Shown: one piece after another, positions 36,840 to 50,029 of the stretch
Layout of the letters: each line of letters opens with the position of its first letter
Numbering within the stretch: the stretch's first letter is position 1
Assembly: GCA_007922195.1 (NCBI GenBank)
Contig: ML682028.1
Location: 18,100,148 to 18,164,147, forward strand
Length of the DNA: 64,000 nt
Source of the DNA: Podocnemis expansa
Taxonomy: Eukaryota; Chordata; Testudines; Podocnemididae
Direction: 5' to 3'
Notes under the pieces: generated by a model
What the model was told of the DNA's origin: nothing
Database searches by the model: none
Seen by the model: the letters and a program-made list of their open reading frames with translations, nothing else
Position numbers and translations under genes: made by a program

Positions 36840-38950
36840 TCATTGTTAAGCTAACTAGAGAGGATGGCTGGATATAAAGTGGAGGTTTTAGCTTTTTCCA
36901 TCCTTCCATTTCCTTGATTTATAAAAATTACAAATCCAGAGCAACAATCCAAGCCAGGAGATCATGTGGCCTCAGACAGCACTGGACACAGAAGCATGAT
37001 TTTCCATGGCACTGGGTGTCAAGTCACCCGTGGGGTGGAGATAGATTACCTTCAGTGTAGCAGTCTGCCTCAGGCGAGTGGTAAGATGGGGATTTGTTTT
37101 ATACATCAGCTTTTGTCCTCTCCATACAAGTCTGGCCACAAACAGCCAACAGGCTGAAGAAGTGGGGGCGAAGAGATTGAGGTGCTTATGGAAAAACAAA
37201 TGAGCCTCTACAGCCAAGCCTGTGACTTCACCAGCTCTGAGCAACCACATTGAAACAGGGACCCCTTGTTCTGCCAGCTAGCAGGACCGATGCAGGAAGA
37301 TAAATGATCACCTCAACACTCTACAAACAGAGATTTGTCCAGTCCCTTCAGGAGATCCTTGTGGGGCCCAGAAGGTTTGCCCAGGGCCACGGCAGAGATT
37401 GAGCTTTTAGGAGCCCTGGATGGGGCAAGCTGCTGCACCCGACCCATGTGCAATTCACTCTCACTCCAAGGGCAACTTCCGCCTCGCTGCAAACCTGGGG
37501 AGACAAGCAGAGATCCCTGACAGCTCAGATAAATGGCTTGCACTGCAACCCATGAACAGCTCTTTTCAGAGGCTCTCCTGGAAAGTGTTGCTGTTGGCAG
37601 TCTGGCCAGCCGCTGGTCCTAGCGCTACGAGTCACACACAGCCAGAGCAGCTGGGAGTGCTCATTAAAATCAATGTGCCGTGCCGGCGCGGGAGGAACCA
37701 TTGCTTCCTTCTTGCCTCTCATGGGTCACAATCCAGAGCCTGTTGAAGTCAGTAGGAATTTCTCCTGGGATCAGACCCACCACAGAGCTCAGTTCCAACG
37801 TGCTTGCTCAAGCCAAGTTCCCCTTGACACCCAAGGGAAGGACTCAGGACTGAATATCTCAGACTCCTTAAATGGGGAGTCACGGCACCTGGCCTGTCTT
37901 TGTTGCCTACATATCTTGGCTAAGACAGGATCGCTCTGGAAACTAAAATAGGCTTCAAACCCTCTGTGCTGTCTTTAAAGAGGAGAGACGCATAGGTGGC
38001 CTTTCGCTGGCCTCACCCCATCCAACAAGAGTCATTCACAGGTTCCAAACCGGAGCCTCTCTTTAAGACCACTGATGCCAAAACCGTGACGCAGATTGTC
38101 ACCAGCTGAGGCGCTGGCTCTGTGTGGGTCCTTGGCCAGTCACAATTCAGCCCAGCCACTCAGGGGTACAGGCGGGCCCCCAAACCTTCCATTTGCTTTG
38201 GAGGTCTCCCCTTTCCTATGAGCTGAGTGGCAGGCTCTCAGCCTTAGCCTGGGCCTCACAGCCCAGTGACAGCTTCAGCTTCCTTCAGCCCTGCATCATG
38301 GCCCAAGGATCCAAGCAGAGCCACCAGCTGATCCAGCAATGGCTTTGTCCCTCACGCTGCCTACAAAGCCCCATCCCTGCCATTCTCCCTCCTGCACCCG
38401 CTAGCCGCAAGTCCTCAGTGCCTGGGCCAGCTTCTAACATGCAGGGATGGAGAGGCATGTAACAAGAGGCACAGGCCCCTCGGCACCCACCAACAGGACT
38501 CAAAGCCATCCAGCACAGGACAGTGCTGAGTGACAGGTCCTGCCCCCACTCCCCCCAGACACCAGATCTGGGCATAGGCAATAGAATCGGGGGCGGAGAG
38601 TTGAACTGGGGTCTCAGAAACCCTAGACTATTTGAAATTCTATTCCAGGCAGGTGGGGAGCTCAGGGCAGATGGCTGGCGTGGACAGTGGGGTTTGTCTC
38701 TATAGTTGCTGTGACCCCATTGCTCTGTAGCAGGATTTTTAACCCCCTTGTTATTCCCTGGGCCTGTTTTATGACCTGGAATGTTTTTGTGAATGGAATA
38801 TTGTAACCCAAGAGCCACAAAGGAAGACAGCGAACAGACTGGAGCAGATGGAGAATGTTCCCCTTTCCCTGGGTGAGGTCGGGAAGGTCAGAGAGGATTC
38901 AGGAGCTTGTGAGTGGCGTGACCAGGTGCTAAAGGCCATCACTGCTCCAA
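36840..38950. other. Intergenic, no gene recognised
   Basis: A GAAGTCAGTAGGAATTTCTC..GATCAGACCC fragment (37744-37780) is a MITE scrap of the 'gaagtcaatggga' kind. The 177-codon minus frame at 38285-38818 has no support as a gene. Confidence 0.45.
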
Positions 38951-38954
38951 GGTT

Positions 38955-39090
38955 ACACAGACTCAGAGAAATAAGAGCTGAAAGAGATCTATGAGGTCAT
39001 TCCCTCCACCCATTCCAAACAGGGCAGGACTGGTCTTAAAACACATTGCCTAGCTCTCCAGACAAGCCAGCTTTAAGGATTTCTCCCTTT
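38955..39090 (-). repeat. CR1/L3-like LINE fragment
   Basis: AGAGCTGAAAGAGATCTATG, AGGTCATTCCCTCCACCC and AGGGCAGGACTGGTCTTAAA follow the reverse complement of a CR1-type 3' end. Confidence 0.65.
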
Positions 39091-39239
39091 GGGGGATGAT
39101 GCCCAGACTGTTAGCAAAAGCTCTCCAACATTTGCACTATGTTTCCCAAGATCAGCTTCAGTCCATCATAACCATCTGTCAGAGAGGACTTTTATACAGC
39201 TTCCCCCACAACAGCATCAGAAAGCCTCACAGTTTTTTG

Positions 39240-39415
39240 CTCTCATCATCCCAGGGAGGTACAGTGATTTTCCCCATTGTACAGTTGGGAAACTGAGACA
39301 CAGAAAGGCTAAGTGATTTGCCCAAGGTCACCCAGAAAGTCTACAGCAGAGCAAGGAGTTGAACCCATGTCTTGCAACACCTATACTAACACCCTACCCA
39401 CAGGACCATCTTTCT
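39240..39415 (-). repeat. MIR SINE relic, well preserved
   Basis: CCCCATTGTACAGTTGGGAA, CTGAGACACAGAAAGGCTAA, GTGATTTGCCCAAGGTCACC and AGGAGTTGAACCCATGTC. Among the best preserved of the MIRs here. Confidence 0.9.
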
Positions 39416-39419
39416 CCAC

Positions 39420-41285
39420 ACTAGCTGCTACTACACCCAGTGAGACCGACCTAGCATGCCAAATTCATCCCACTGTAACATCAATGACGCCAGTTAATTA
39501 GCTGCAACAGGTTGAAACTGTTTTCAGGCAAATCCAAAGACAGCATAAGCATAACCAGAATGAATCTGGCCCACTGTTCTTCAGTCAGAGTCATTTGCCT
39601 GTGTCTACCACACAACTCCCTGCACAAATAGAAACATCCACCCCATTTAAATAGCTTTTTTTGTTTGTTTGTTTTACTGGCTAGCCACACCCCTGGCGTG
39701 GGGCTACCAGATGGGTATTACATGGGTGAATGCCAACAGCCCCCTGACTTCAGAGCCATTTCCCCAGTAGAGGGAATTGTGCAGGGTAGGGAGTAAACCT
39801 GGCACACTCCTTCAATATCCGACACATGCCTTCACTTCCTCAGGTCATGGGAGACTCCACAAATGCCTCTGTTCCTGCATCCTCATCAACAAAAGGACGA
39901 GCATCCCCAATGACGGGGAGGGCAGCGAACCCCATGCAGCACAGAAAGGACAGACGGGATTCCCTAAATGCTCTGCCCTCTGGCTGTTTCCTGCTGGGAA
40001 GCGTGCAAGGGGAGAGCAGCAACACATTCCAAAGGCTTTGCCCCTTGGAGTCAGGCCGGCTGGAGAATTCCAGCTATTTCAGCATCTTTATCTTTTTGGC
40101 TATGCTGTGCGGGCTTCCTCAGACATGTGATATATTAGGCTGCTTGGCTTTCAGCCTCAGCCAAGCTGCACCTCTGGACCCCCTTCATGAGGCAACTTGA
40201 ACCTGGTCCAAGCTACTACCAAGTTGTCAGGACTAGTGCTGTTGGAAGCCAGCAGGCCATGTCCCCCTCTTGCTGCTTTCAAACGGTACGAACTACAGCG
40301 CTTGCGAAAGGAGCTTGTCATCTTTGTTGGATAATGTGGATGGCACCACTGCGGGAGACAGGAGGCTGGGATGTGGCTAAGATGGGCTTTGTCAGCTGGT
40401 AAACTCAGGTTTGAATGTTGGCATCCTTTTTACCTGGAGACTAGCACCCAGCCCCATGGCTTTCTACAGCAGCTCCCAGTGCTAGATGGAGACACGTAGT
40501 GGGAAATGGGAGTGGAGGAAGCGAAGCATTCATGAAGGAACAAGTTCATCCTGGAATGCAGTGCCTAGCAAATGGAGGACAGCCTGTATGGCCCTGCAAA
40601 GTCTGAGCCTCCTGGCCTCAACCTGCTTTCTCCACCTGTTTTAAGAGGGAGGACACTCTTGCTGGCTTCAAGTCACCAGAATTCCTTCATTAGTGTGCCA
40701 TGCAATTAGAGGCTGCAGAGCATTGTCCTGAGCAGCACCCCCGAGACAGTGTGAATGTGGAGTCCAGATGTCCTAGGGATGGGTAGATTAGAAGGAGCAG
40801 ATGTAGAGGAAGGGATGGGTGACAGCCAGCCTTGACTGCTAAGCTTTAGCAAAGTATTTACTCTGTTTTATGCGCTTCCTACATTGGGTATCAGTGCACC
40901 TTCCCATTAGAGGGAAGCTACCTGTATTACTGTCTCTTGGCTTGGGCAGGGACGAGTTGGAGAGTCATGCTTATTAAGACATTTAAAGGGCCTTTAACCC
41001 AGCAGCCTTTCTTTCCCCCTTGTCAATGTAACCACTAATTTCTTCTAAATGGTCTGCCCTGCGCGCAGGATGAGACAAAGCCTTTAATGTTGACTGAAAA
41101 GGCTTGTGTCACAGGCGCTGGAACTGCAAAGGAAAGTGAAATGAAAGGGAGGCAGTCGTCTCCAAGGGGAAATCAAATACAGGGGATGCCAGCTGAGTGC
41201 GGCTGGAACACAGCCTGCCGCTGAAGCCCTCCCAGCTCATTTGGAAATCAAACAGGCAGAAAGCAGCCTGGAGAGTGCCTCACAC
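39420..41285. other. Intergenic with a non-repetitive patch
   Basis: No gene. 40620-41170 lacks repeat signatures and may be regulatory; see findings. Confidence 0.45.
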
Positions 41286-41290
41286 CACAT

Positions 41291-41470
41291 CAATAGAGAG
41301 CTGGGTGGTGTAGCGCGGTGCCCTTTCACCTCAGGCCAGCTGGGTTCAAACCCTAGCCCTCTGCTTTTGGTACTGAATGAGTCTGGGCGCCTCCAGTTAG
41401 CCCTCATTGTTGACACAAACAAACCAGCAGCTAATTCCACATGACTGGCACCTTCTGCTCTGTGGAGGGT
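41291..41470 (+). repeat. tRNA-derived SINE (MIR-like)
   Basis: TGGTGTAGCGCGGT (A-box-like) and GGGTTCAAACCCT (B box) are spaced as in a tRNA-type Pol III promoter. A degraded body follows (TGAGTCTGGGCGCCTCC). It does not fold as a tRNA gene. Confidence 0.6.
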
Positions 41471-41479
41471 GAGAATTAA

Positions 41480-43378
41480 AGAGGAAGGAGCTGTGGCTAG
41501 TAAGGACAAAGCAGCATCAGCTCAGCTATATGGAGGCCCAGGAACGGAATGGCAGGGGAAACTGGTGGGCCAGGCTAGGAGAGCAGTACTGCAGCAAATC
41601 AGGAGGGAGGGTCCACGGGGTGATTGAGGAAACATCTGCACCAGACTTGTCTCCCACTTCTGTGAGCACTGAGAACTCTCAGCTCTGTAACAGTGAACGC
41701 ATATTACAAATCCAATAAGCTCAAAAGCCCAGCCCCTGTGCAGTGACCAGGGGTGGACAAAACTGGCTCACAGTTCAGTGCCACCAATTTTATTTTTGGT
41801 CACCAGCAGGTGCTCCTCCATTACATTTCTGCAGTGGAGCTCAGTGACAGGCTACTAAAACTGGTTGCCATGGCAAACTGAAACAGAGATTTTTCGAGGC
41901 CTGGCAGTGACCATGCTGTCACTTATTCCCAAGTCACTGTCCTAACAATACAAGGAAGAGTAGACCTCAAAGGACAATCTTGCCTGTGTTGGCCCTCCCC
42001 ACCAGTGATTTCCCGGCAGTAGTCCTTCACGGGCTTCATAAGAAATATAGTTGGGTTTTTTAAATTACGATGTTTTTCTGCAAATTGCCACTGAATCACC
42101 TGGGCCAAACCCATCCTGGATGCATCGTCCAGGCACGGCATCAGTGAAGTGGCGCTGAGGATGAATCTGGCTCTTAATGTCTCGTAATGACATTACCATT
42201 TCCTCGCAAACCAGTTAGCGAGCTATGGCTCTAAAACTACTGGGCCAATGAAAAAAAAAACCCTTCCTCCTTCTCCTCTGGAACGATTCCGACTATTTTT
42301 CCTCAAGCAGTTTTCATAAACTCCTTGTGTCATGTGCAATTAACAGATGCCTGCATGTACTGTATTTGTCCAGTTGTACTAGGCATTCTTAAAATGTCAG
42401 GCTGCGATTATTGTCCCCGAAAGGATTGACATCTCCCCAAACACACCTGACTGCACAGACTGTTAAAGACTTCTTAACACTTCATTCCTGTAAGAAAAAG
42501 GACACTCAGAGGAAGTCTTCCAAAACACTGTCTCTGGGCTCCTATTCCCAGCCTGAGGTTATCTCTGCATATAGGCCTGATGTGTAAAACAGATGGTGAC
42601 AGCACGTGTAAAAGCCATTGGCTCATTGAGGGTAGAGGAGAGAAAGACCAATCAAGCAGAGCAAGAAAGGGAAAGCAAAAACAGATTTGCAGAATTCTGG
42701 TAACCAAATGGTGATTCAGCAGCCATCAGAATGCAAAGGCGATTGAAGGAGGACTGCAATTTGCTACAGGTTCACAGAACTGTATTTGTTTTTATTTCTC
42801 AGAAAGAAAAAAAAGGTAGCTTCCAGATTCCTAGACGAGAAAAAAAGAAACCAAGCCAAAGTCCTACAACTGCACAGAGATTAGAAAGAGCAGAACCAGC
42901 ACACCATCAAGTACACAGATTTTTCCATGCATGCATTACTGGTTGCTTTATATTCAGCCCATAATTAAACATCTGTATCTGCTCTAATGTACAATTTAGA
43001 GTTTCTCTAAAAGGATTTTCCCCAAAGTGTCATGGAAACTTGGATCCATGTTGTCACAGTTTCAGGATAATGGCAGCCACAATGGTCCCATCCCACATAT
43101 TCTATGGTCCATTCCAGGAAGATCCAGTCAACTCTCCAGCCATCACCTATCTCAGGGCAGTTACATTTCTCCCATGGCCTGTTATCCCAGGGGATGCACA
43201 GCTCCCTGTCTTAGCAGCAAGGCAATCTGCCTAACAGTTAGCACCTGCACTTTGTTTTCTCTTCAAAGTCTAAGAACAATGTACTGCCGCCAGTTCTCAG
43301 TTAACACATAGCTCCTCCTAAGCAAGCACCTTTATTCTTAAGGTGACAGCACCACAAAGAAAATGCAAAACAAACAGA
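41480..43378. other. Intergenic with possible enhancer
   Basis: No gene. 42160-42480 is non-repetitive and carries a TAATGACATTA site (42185-42195); see findings. Confidence 0.4.
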
Positions 43379-43425
43379 TTAAAATACACTAGGTCCCTTC
43401 CAGATCTACAATTCTATGATCAATG
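43379..43425 (+). repeat. CR1 LINE 3' terminus
   Basis: CTAGGTCCCTTCCAGATCTA followed by CAATTCTATGATCAATG, the canonical CR1 end with its ATTCTATGA unit. Confidence 0.8.
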
Positions 43426-43429
43426 TTAC

Positions 43430-45205
43430 ATGGCCCAGCAGGAAAAAAAGTTTTTTCTGCCATTCTGCATAGGGCCACTGTTGGTGGAGAGCCCTGTCCA
43501 TTCTCTGGAAAAAAAGGAAAGATGGTCCTGTGTCATTTCCAGCTCTTCCTTTACAAAACGCCCTTTTTTTGTCTCTCAGTCTCTGGAAAACCCACTTGGA
43601 ATGGTATACGCAAATACCTCCAGGGCATTGTACCTCTCAAGTGCTGTATAGTCTCAGTGATTCACTTTGATCACTGCTTTTAGTTCCTGGAAGAGATGTA
43701 GTAGCCCTGCCCCAGAAGGGAACAGCATTTTGGGGGGAAGGAGGGGAATTGAATTTAGAATAAAAATGCATCAGAGGTAAGACTATGCAAACACAAGCCA
43801 TTTTTTAAAAACAACAGTACACAAACACAGGTGCTGCCTTGTCTTCGATTTGCATGTGCAACCACCCCAAATGCACAATTGTGCACCGTGCCAAATACAC
43901 AATGGCAGCTGTGCCCCATGAGGGTGTTGACCAATTCATGTGCACAAGTGGCTATCTGCAGGGACTGAACTCAACACCTCTTCTAACAGCCTCAGTCTCT
44001 ACTCCCAAAGCAAACTGCAAGGAGACTCAGAACTAGTATGTGGTTCAGTCACTAGAGGGGGACAAATGCTCACATAGGGATGCAAAAGCAATTACTCAGA
44101 TTGAATCCAGATTTATCCTACTGTTACATTAGCATTCACATGCCAATTTCTTCCACCATCTGGCCTTCTGCTTGTGTGTTGCTGGTGTGTGTGTGAAGCT
44201 CTGTCTGCCTGGCCTACACTGGAAGAATACATACAGCGTGTGATGACGTCTGTTTCTTCACACCACTAAGTGTGACTCCCAGAATTCAGATGTGGAGAAC
44301 CTCCTTCTTATTTTCAAGAAAGTATATCCCCGCACTGAATGGACACTTCCTGATGCACTGAAGTAGTAACAGTGCCCGGAGGAAAAGAGTGGAGATCAGT
44401 GACACAGCTGTTGAGCATTGAATCACCGCGAAGGAGCCAGACAATTCTGTTTCATGCTGACAGGAGCAGATTGGGAAGCAGTGCCCCTTGTGGCTCTTCC
44501 TTCCCCTCTTTCAGGGCCCTCCAGCCTTCCTCCCCCACCCTAAATGTTCCTCCAGCAACGTTCCCACCTCATTGCTGGATGCTGTTGTCAGAGAGGCAGG
44601 TGACACTCTGGGGTGTCACAGGGCTGCCCCTCTTCCCTAGAAGTGGCTGCTGTCGAGAGCCATGGTCCATCTTCGCACACAGCTAGAGCCATACATAGCT
44701 ATCCACTTTATATTGGCAGCTCATGTTTGTAGATTGGCTGCAGATACAAAGACGTGGGAGGAGGTTTACAGTTCTAGGAAGAAAACTCACGTGCTTGATT
44801 CTGAACAGCCATCGTATTCCTCCATGGGCATTATACTGCGCCTCATCTCTCCCACTTGCACACGCAGACCCACATAAATGGAGGATGTGCCCAGCTCACA
44901 GCACATTTACATTCAAAAATAAAACTCCTGCAAGATCCCAGCAGGCTGCTTACAGGCAGCATCAGCAACGCACAATGTGTCTGCTCCTGGAACTGGCACA
45001 ATTGGCAGCCACAGGGCTGGGACGGCACATCCCCAGGATGGCCACAGGCAAAATACCACCCTCAGGAAAATGCTGGGCCATGCACTAGGAGCAGCAAACT
45101 AGCTCACAAAGAGAACAAGAGACCCAGACAGGGGAATGTGCAGCTCCCAGAGTTTGAAACTGGGAACTGCTCCTCAGTGGGATCTCAGCAACCAGAGTGG
45201 TACAT
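43430..45205. other. Intergenic, no gene recognised
   Basis: No repeat or exon recognised. Overlapping open frames at 44372-45215 in three frames have no family features. Confidence 0.45.
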
Positions 45206-45208
45206 CGC

Positions 45209-45655
45209 ATCATAGAGTCTTAGAAGATACATGTTGGAAGGGACTTCAGGAGGTCACCTAGTCCAATCCCTTGATTAAAGCAGGACCAATCCCATCTATA
45301 TCACTCCAGCCAGGGTTTTGTTGCCAGTCCTTAAAACCTTTAAAGGATGGAGATTCCATCATCTCCTCGCGTAACCCATTCCAGTGCTTCACAACCCTTA
45401 GTGAAAAAGATTTTTCTAATATCCAGCCTAGACCCACACCCTCACCCCCACCAACACACGCTGCAGCTTGAGACCACTTCTGCTTCTTATGCCATCTAGT
45501 ACAACTGAGAACAGCCTAAGTCCAGTCTCCCGGGAGCCCCCCTTCAGGTAACTGAAGGTTGCTACCAAATCCCCACCCCCTTCTCTTCTGCAAACTAAAA
45601 AAGCCCAATTTCCTCAGCCTCCTCTCATAACTCATAGAACCTCCCTCAGACCAAT
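45209..45655 (-). mobile_element. CR1 LINE, 5'-truncated 3' end, 447 bp
   Basis: CATAGAGTCTTAGAAG (terminus), TTGGAAGGGACTTCAGGAGG, TCACCTAGTCCAATCCC, AGCAGGACCAATCCC, CATTCCAGTGCTTCACAACC and AAAAAAGCCCAATTTCCTC. A classic CR1 3' region in reverse. Only the 3' untranslated part and the end of ORF2 can be present. The longest and clearest LINE of the window. Confidence 0.92.
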
Positions 45656-45659
45656 CAAG

Positions 45660-48600
45660 TTGGGCTTTCTGTAGAGTGAGCCACTTCTAGTGGCACCAGG
45701 CCTCACTCCTCTTGGGGGTGCTGGTTTGAAGGAATAAAATAAACACCAAATGCTTGGTTTCCATCAGCAGCACCCCCACTATAAAAATTGATCCTGCACC
45801 CCTCACTACTCTGGCCAGCTTACACTAATACTGGTGATAACAGGCTTGTCCAAGGATAGGCTAGGACTCAGCCTCTGTGGCTTGGTGTTTTGCCATGACT
45901 AGAACACAGCCACTTTCTCTGTTACTCACTTTCATTGTTTTCAGTGCTCAGTGTTCCTGAGCCAAGCCTGGCAAAACCAGGGGCACTGAGATCTAAACTC
46001 ACCGATTTATCATAAGTTGCATTGTGTTTGGTACTTTCTTAAAGCCCCAGCTCCTGGAGTCCTGTGACGATGTAAGCCTCCGCTTTTGTTTACAAGCGAA
46101 CACCAATTCTATCCCTTTTGGTTACAGATAAAAGCTTGTGACCTCCTCTTCCCCAGAGGCTCAAACCCAGAACTGCCTCCAATTCTTGTTTGTATTTTTT
46201 TTTTAAATCTTGTGATTTTTATGACAATCTTCTGATGCACTTGGGGCCCACTTCGTAGTTTTCAACTGTTCCTGGCTGGATATACTGGTGGGGTGTCACC
46301 ATCTCCTGGGTGTTCTAGTGCCCTGCAGCTCCCGCGGAGAGTCCCAGGGCAGGGAAACAGGCAACTGTGACCCTGGAGAATAGAAGCCAGAGGCCAGCCC
46401 ATGTCTCCTCCCTTCCTGTTCTCTCCCAAAGACTGACAGCAGCAGAGTCCAGAGCTAGGAAAACATTCTGGGGAATCACACTGAGACGCAACGCTCAGGA
46501 CATCTGCCAGCTGGTGGGCAGACAACTGAGCAGAAGATACACAGAAGCAATCGACAAAGTCTCCTCCAAGGACAGAATAACAGGGAAGCAAAATAAAGAA
46601 CTAGCAATCTCCCTAGTGGAGACTTCAATTTCAGAGCCCTGCAGCTGGCCAAGGAAAGGGAACTGCAGAGTTGGAGTTAGACCCCTGGTTACCAGGCCTC
46701 TCGCTACAATCACACTTTGCTGCAAGTGACAGTGGAAAAAATGGCTCTTATGGCCATCAAGGTGGCTTGTAAATCCACAGCAGCACTCGTTATCATTGGA
46801 AGCCTGCTAGCAACCTATGGGGCACGCACACCCAATCTGTGTAACCCACGTGCTGATGGTGGGGGATTATGAGTCTTGATGGGGTGCTCTGTCTGGCTCC
46901 AAGCACAGGGGACTCATACGACTCCGCGGGCTCTAGAGTAGCTCCGTGGGGTCGGGGGAGCACTTCTTTGAGCCACTAATTCAGATAAACAGCCAATGGG
47001 CGTGAGGGCCCCCAAGCAGGTGATGGATTCCCAAGCAGGCAAGACCAGGAAATCCATTCAGACACGAGCACTTGGAGGTTAAGGTGAAACATACAAGTAG
47101 CTCTGAGATCACATGGGATCAGCTACATACTATGGTGGGTCATATTATAGACACCCCCACTCTTCATAGTGTAGACAAGTTTAGGAGTTAGCAGTCATTT
47201 AGCCTATAATTGAGGATTGAGCATGCAGGGCTGTGAAAGCCTTCAGTCTTCAGACACAGTAATAACATTATGAGTGGTCTCCAGAGGAGGAACCCAATGA
47301 GCACCTGAGAGTCAGCCGGCCTAATCACTTTTACTTTGATTAGTCTCATAACAGAGCAAACAGAATATTGTAACATTGCAATGTCCAGCCCTCGTATTCC
47401 CTTCTCCTCGTGTAGGATTCCAAACCAAGTGATACAACCAACAGCAAGCCAGCACGTTCCAGCCATATCCCATGGTACACAGGCTGGCTACTAACTTTAA
47501 TAAGAGATTATGCTGATGCTCCCTCCATCGTGTCCATATTCCTGTGTCTCCCTGCCTATTGTCCTTGGTTAAACCCCCTATATCTTTGGGGTGGGGCACA
47601 ATTTTTTAGTCACTTATTCACCCCACTATCATCAACATTTACGTCAAAGAATTGCCATGGTATTTTTGGGGTGGATACATGTACGTTTCACCAATACTTA
47701 TGCCCTGACCTCATCCTGCAATGTCATTAATTTGATATCACCTTCCCTGTTTTACTGAAAGGTAAAGCATTAGCGAAACACACTGTACCCATATGCATTG
47801 TGGCTGCTGTATCACTCTGATGTCAAGCCTTGGGCCTTGCTGTTTGCACTGCAGTTACTTGATCCTGACCTTACACACACCAGGACGAGAATGTCCCTAG
47901 TGCTGTCATTAGAGTGGATGAGTAGCAAGGGCTATGGGCCAAGGCAATCAGGGTTAAAGCTGCAATCAGACTCCCCTCCCCCAGTTATTGGGCTAGCACA
48001 TGCTACTGGTTTAATATTAACTGAAGCGTGACGGCAGCATTTCAGCCCAACTGTTTTGCAGAAACTGTTAGTTCTCACACAGAACTCCCGCTCCCCAGAG
48101 AGCGAGCTCAGCAGACAGAACAAAACCTGACTCCAAAGCTCGCATGGTTACAGCGTCTGCCCCCGAGATGTGAAACAAAAGCAACTCAACCACAGCTGGG
48201 CAGAGGGGAACAATTCTACGTAATCCACTGTGTGGTTCAGATAATCAGGCAGATAGCTCCATGTGTGTATGCACTCACCCGGCATGCTTTTGCACGGGGA
48301 AGTGTGATTCTGCTTAGAGCAGGTGGCCAACCAGCTAGGCAGATAGTCAATATCTAATTTGTGGTTTCGCCTTTTAGCAATTTCCCATTCGTTTCAGGAA
48401 AAGGATTGGATTCCCATATCCGCAAGAAGATCGAACAGTCTTCTGCATCTGCAAGTCCCCCCTTGGACTCTCGTTCAATCAGGGGAACAATATAGATGCA
48501 TACTAAAAGCAGAAAGGCTGTGGTGCAGATAACCCTCCCAGGCAAGTAAACAGCAATAACGGGACATCAAGCCAGATGCAGAAATGTGAGGCTAACAACC

Positions 48601-49180
48601 ACCACAATTGTAACCTGCGTACCAGTTTCAGCGTTGGGATATTTTGTTAGGAAAATACACCTTCCATCTGCCAGATGGCTCAGAAATCAGTCATGGGACA
48701 TGGTGTGATTCACCTCTAGGACACTGGCTCAAATCCAGCTGAGGTCGGAGACAATCCAAGGTTACCACCATCTGGCAGCTACTGTGGAATGACTGGTTGC
48801 GTGAAGAGTCTATGTCACAGACACCAGCCCAAAAGCAGATCTCCTCCTCAATCCATTACTGTCAGTAGCTGCATGGCCTTGTCTCTATCTTGCGTCTCTC
48901 ACTCACCTTCTCCTCCAAACACTGGTACTGGTAACTTCCACGATGGCTTTAAAATGTAGCCATTCCCACCATGAATCTTTGTCCAGGTTTTGACTCTCTC
49001 GCTCCAATGGCTGTTCCCTGTTCTTCCCAATGCACAACCCCCCAGTCCATCCAAAACTGCTGCAAAATTTGTAAGGAGTCAGCCCCCTTTACTACTCCCC
49101 TTGCTGGCCCCTGACTGCCTCCTAGATCAAAGTCTAGCCCCCTGTTCCCATCTGCAAGGCCCTCAGCTCCTTCCTACTCA
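45660..49180. other. Intergenic, no gene recognised
   Basis: T-rich run at 46196-46204. No exon, RNA gene or clear repeat. Confidence 0.45.
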
Positions 49181-49184
49181 AGCT

Positions 49185-49460
49185 GAGTGGAAAATTTTCA
49201 TCAAACCAGTCTTCTGTCGGAAATGCCATTTCAACAAAACCAACATTTTGGAGGAAACTGGACGGTGTTCGAGGATACTTCATTCTGAAAACGAGGGGAG
49301 GAGGGAAAAATGTCATCACATCCCATTGCAGCATTTTCAGAATGAAAACGCCATGGGTTTTTGCTTTGAAAAGACTTTTCATTTCAACATGTGCTAGACA
49401 ATGTTTTTAAAAATAACAAAGGAATGAAATCGAGCCAAAAATGTTTCTAGTGTCCAGAAA
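49185..49460. repeat. AAAATTTT-type interspersed repeat
   Basis: GTGGAAAATTTTCATC, GGAAATGCCATTTCAAC, AATGAAAACGCCATGGG and AAGACTTTTCATTTCAAC. A better-preserved copy of the type. Confidence 0.6.
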
Positions 49461-49834
49461 CAGAATTTGTTTTTAGACTCTCTTGATTCAGGGTAATTTA
49501 AGTTTTTCACAAGACAGAAGATCCGTTTGCTGACCACCTCCGCTTCCTATTCTCATGTCTCCTTTGGGTGCCCCAGCACTCAGCTGGCTCAAACCAAACT
49601 CACCCACTTACCTCCTTTGGCTGCACCTACACTGAGTAGTGAAGTGGAGCCTGTATTCAACACAAGGGGCCAGTCTATCTATGGTAGCAAAGGTGGAAGC
49701 TATAGAACGACAGCAGCTAGACCAGTTCAGCCAATGCTCTCTGGTGAGTGATATGTAATTCAGGGTATCATGGTATGAGTAAGGGTTGCCCCATGGATAG
49801 AGATTTAGGAAGCTACTTCTGGCATGCCTTAAGT

Positions 49835-50018
49835 CAGTGGTTTTCAAACAGGGTCAGGATGCAGTATTGCATCGCAGACCCTCAGGTACTGGGTCGCAGC
49901 ACCCCCTGCTGCTGCTGCCAAAAGATTGGAATACATGGGTCAAAGATGTAATTGCTGGGCCGCCAGCATAAATGATTTTTTCACCTGGGTCCCATGAAAA
50001 AAAGTTTGAAAACCAGTG
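49835..50018. mobile_element. hAT-like nonautonomous transposon, 184 bp, complete
   Basis: Left end CAGTGGTTTTCAAAC and right end GTTTGAAAACCAGTG are inverted repeats with one mismatch over 15 bases. Flanks CCTTAAGT (49827-49834) and CCTTAGGG (50019-50026) form an 8 bp target-site duplication with six of eight bases alike, the size typical of hAT. It has no transposase. Confidence 0.85.
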
Positions 50019-50029
50019 CCTTAGGGGCT

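Noticed and set aside
38285..38818. 177-codon minus-strand frame
   Set aside because: No family features, and overlapping plus-strand frames in the same DNA are equally open.
41291..41365. tRNA gene
   Set aside because: A-box and B-box are present, but no cloverleaf with an anticodon stem; better explained as a SINE head.
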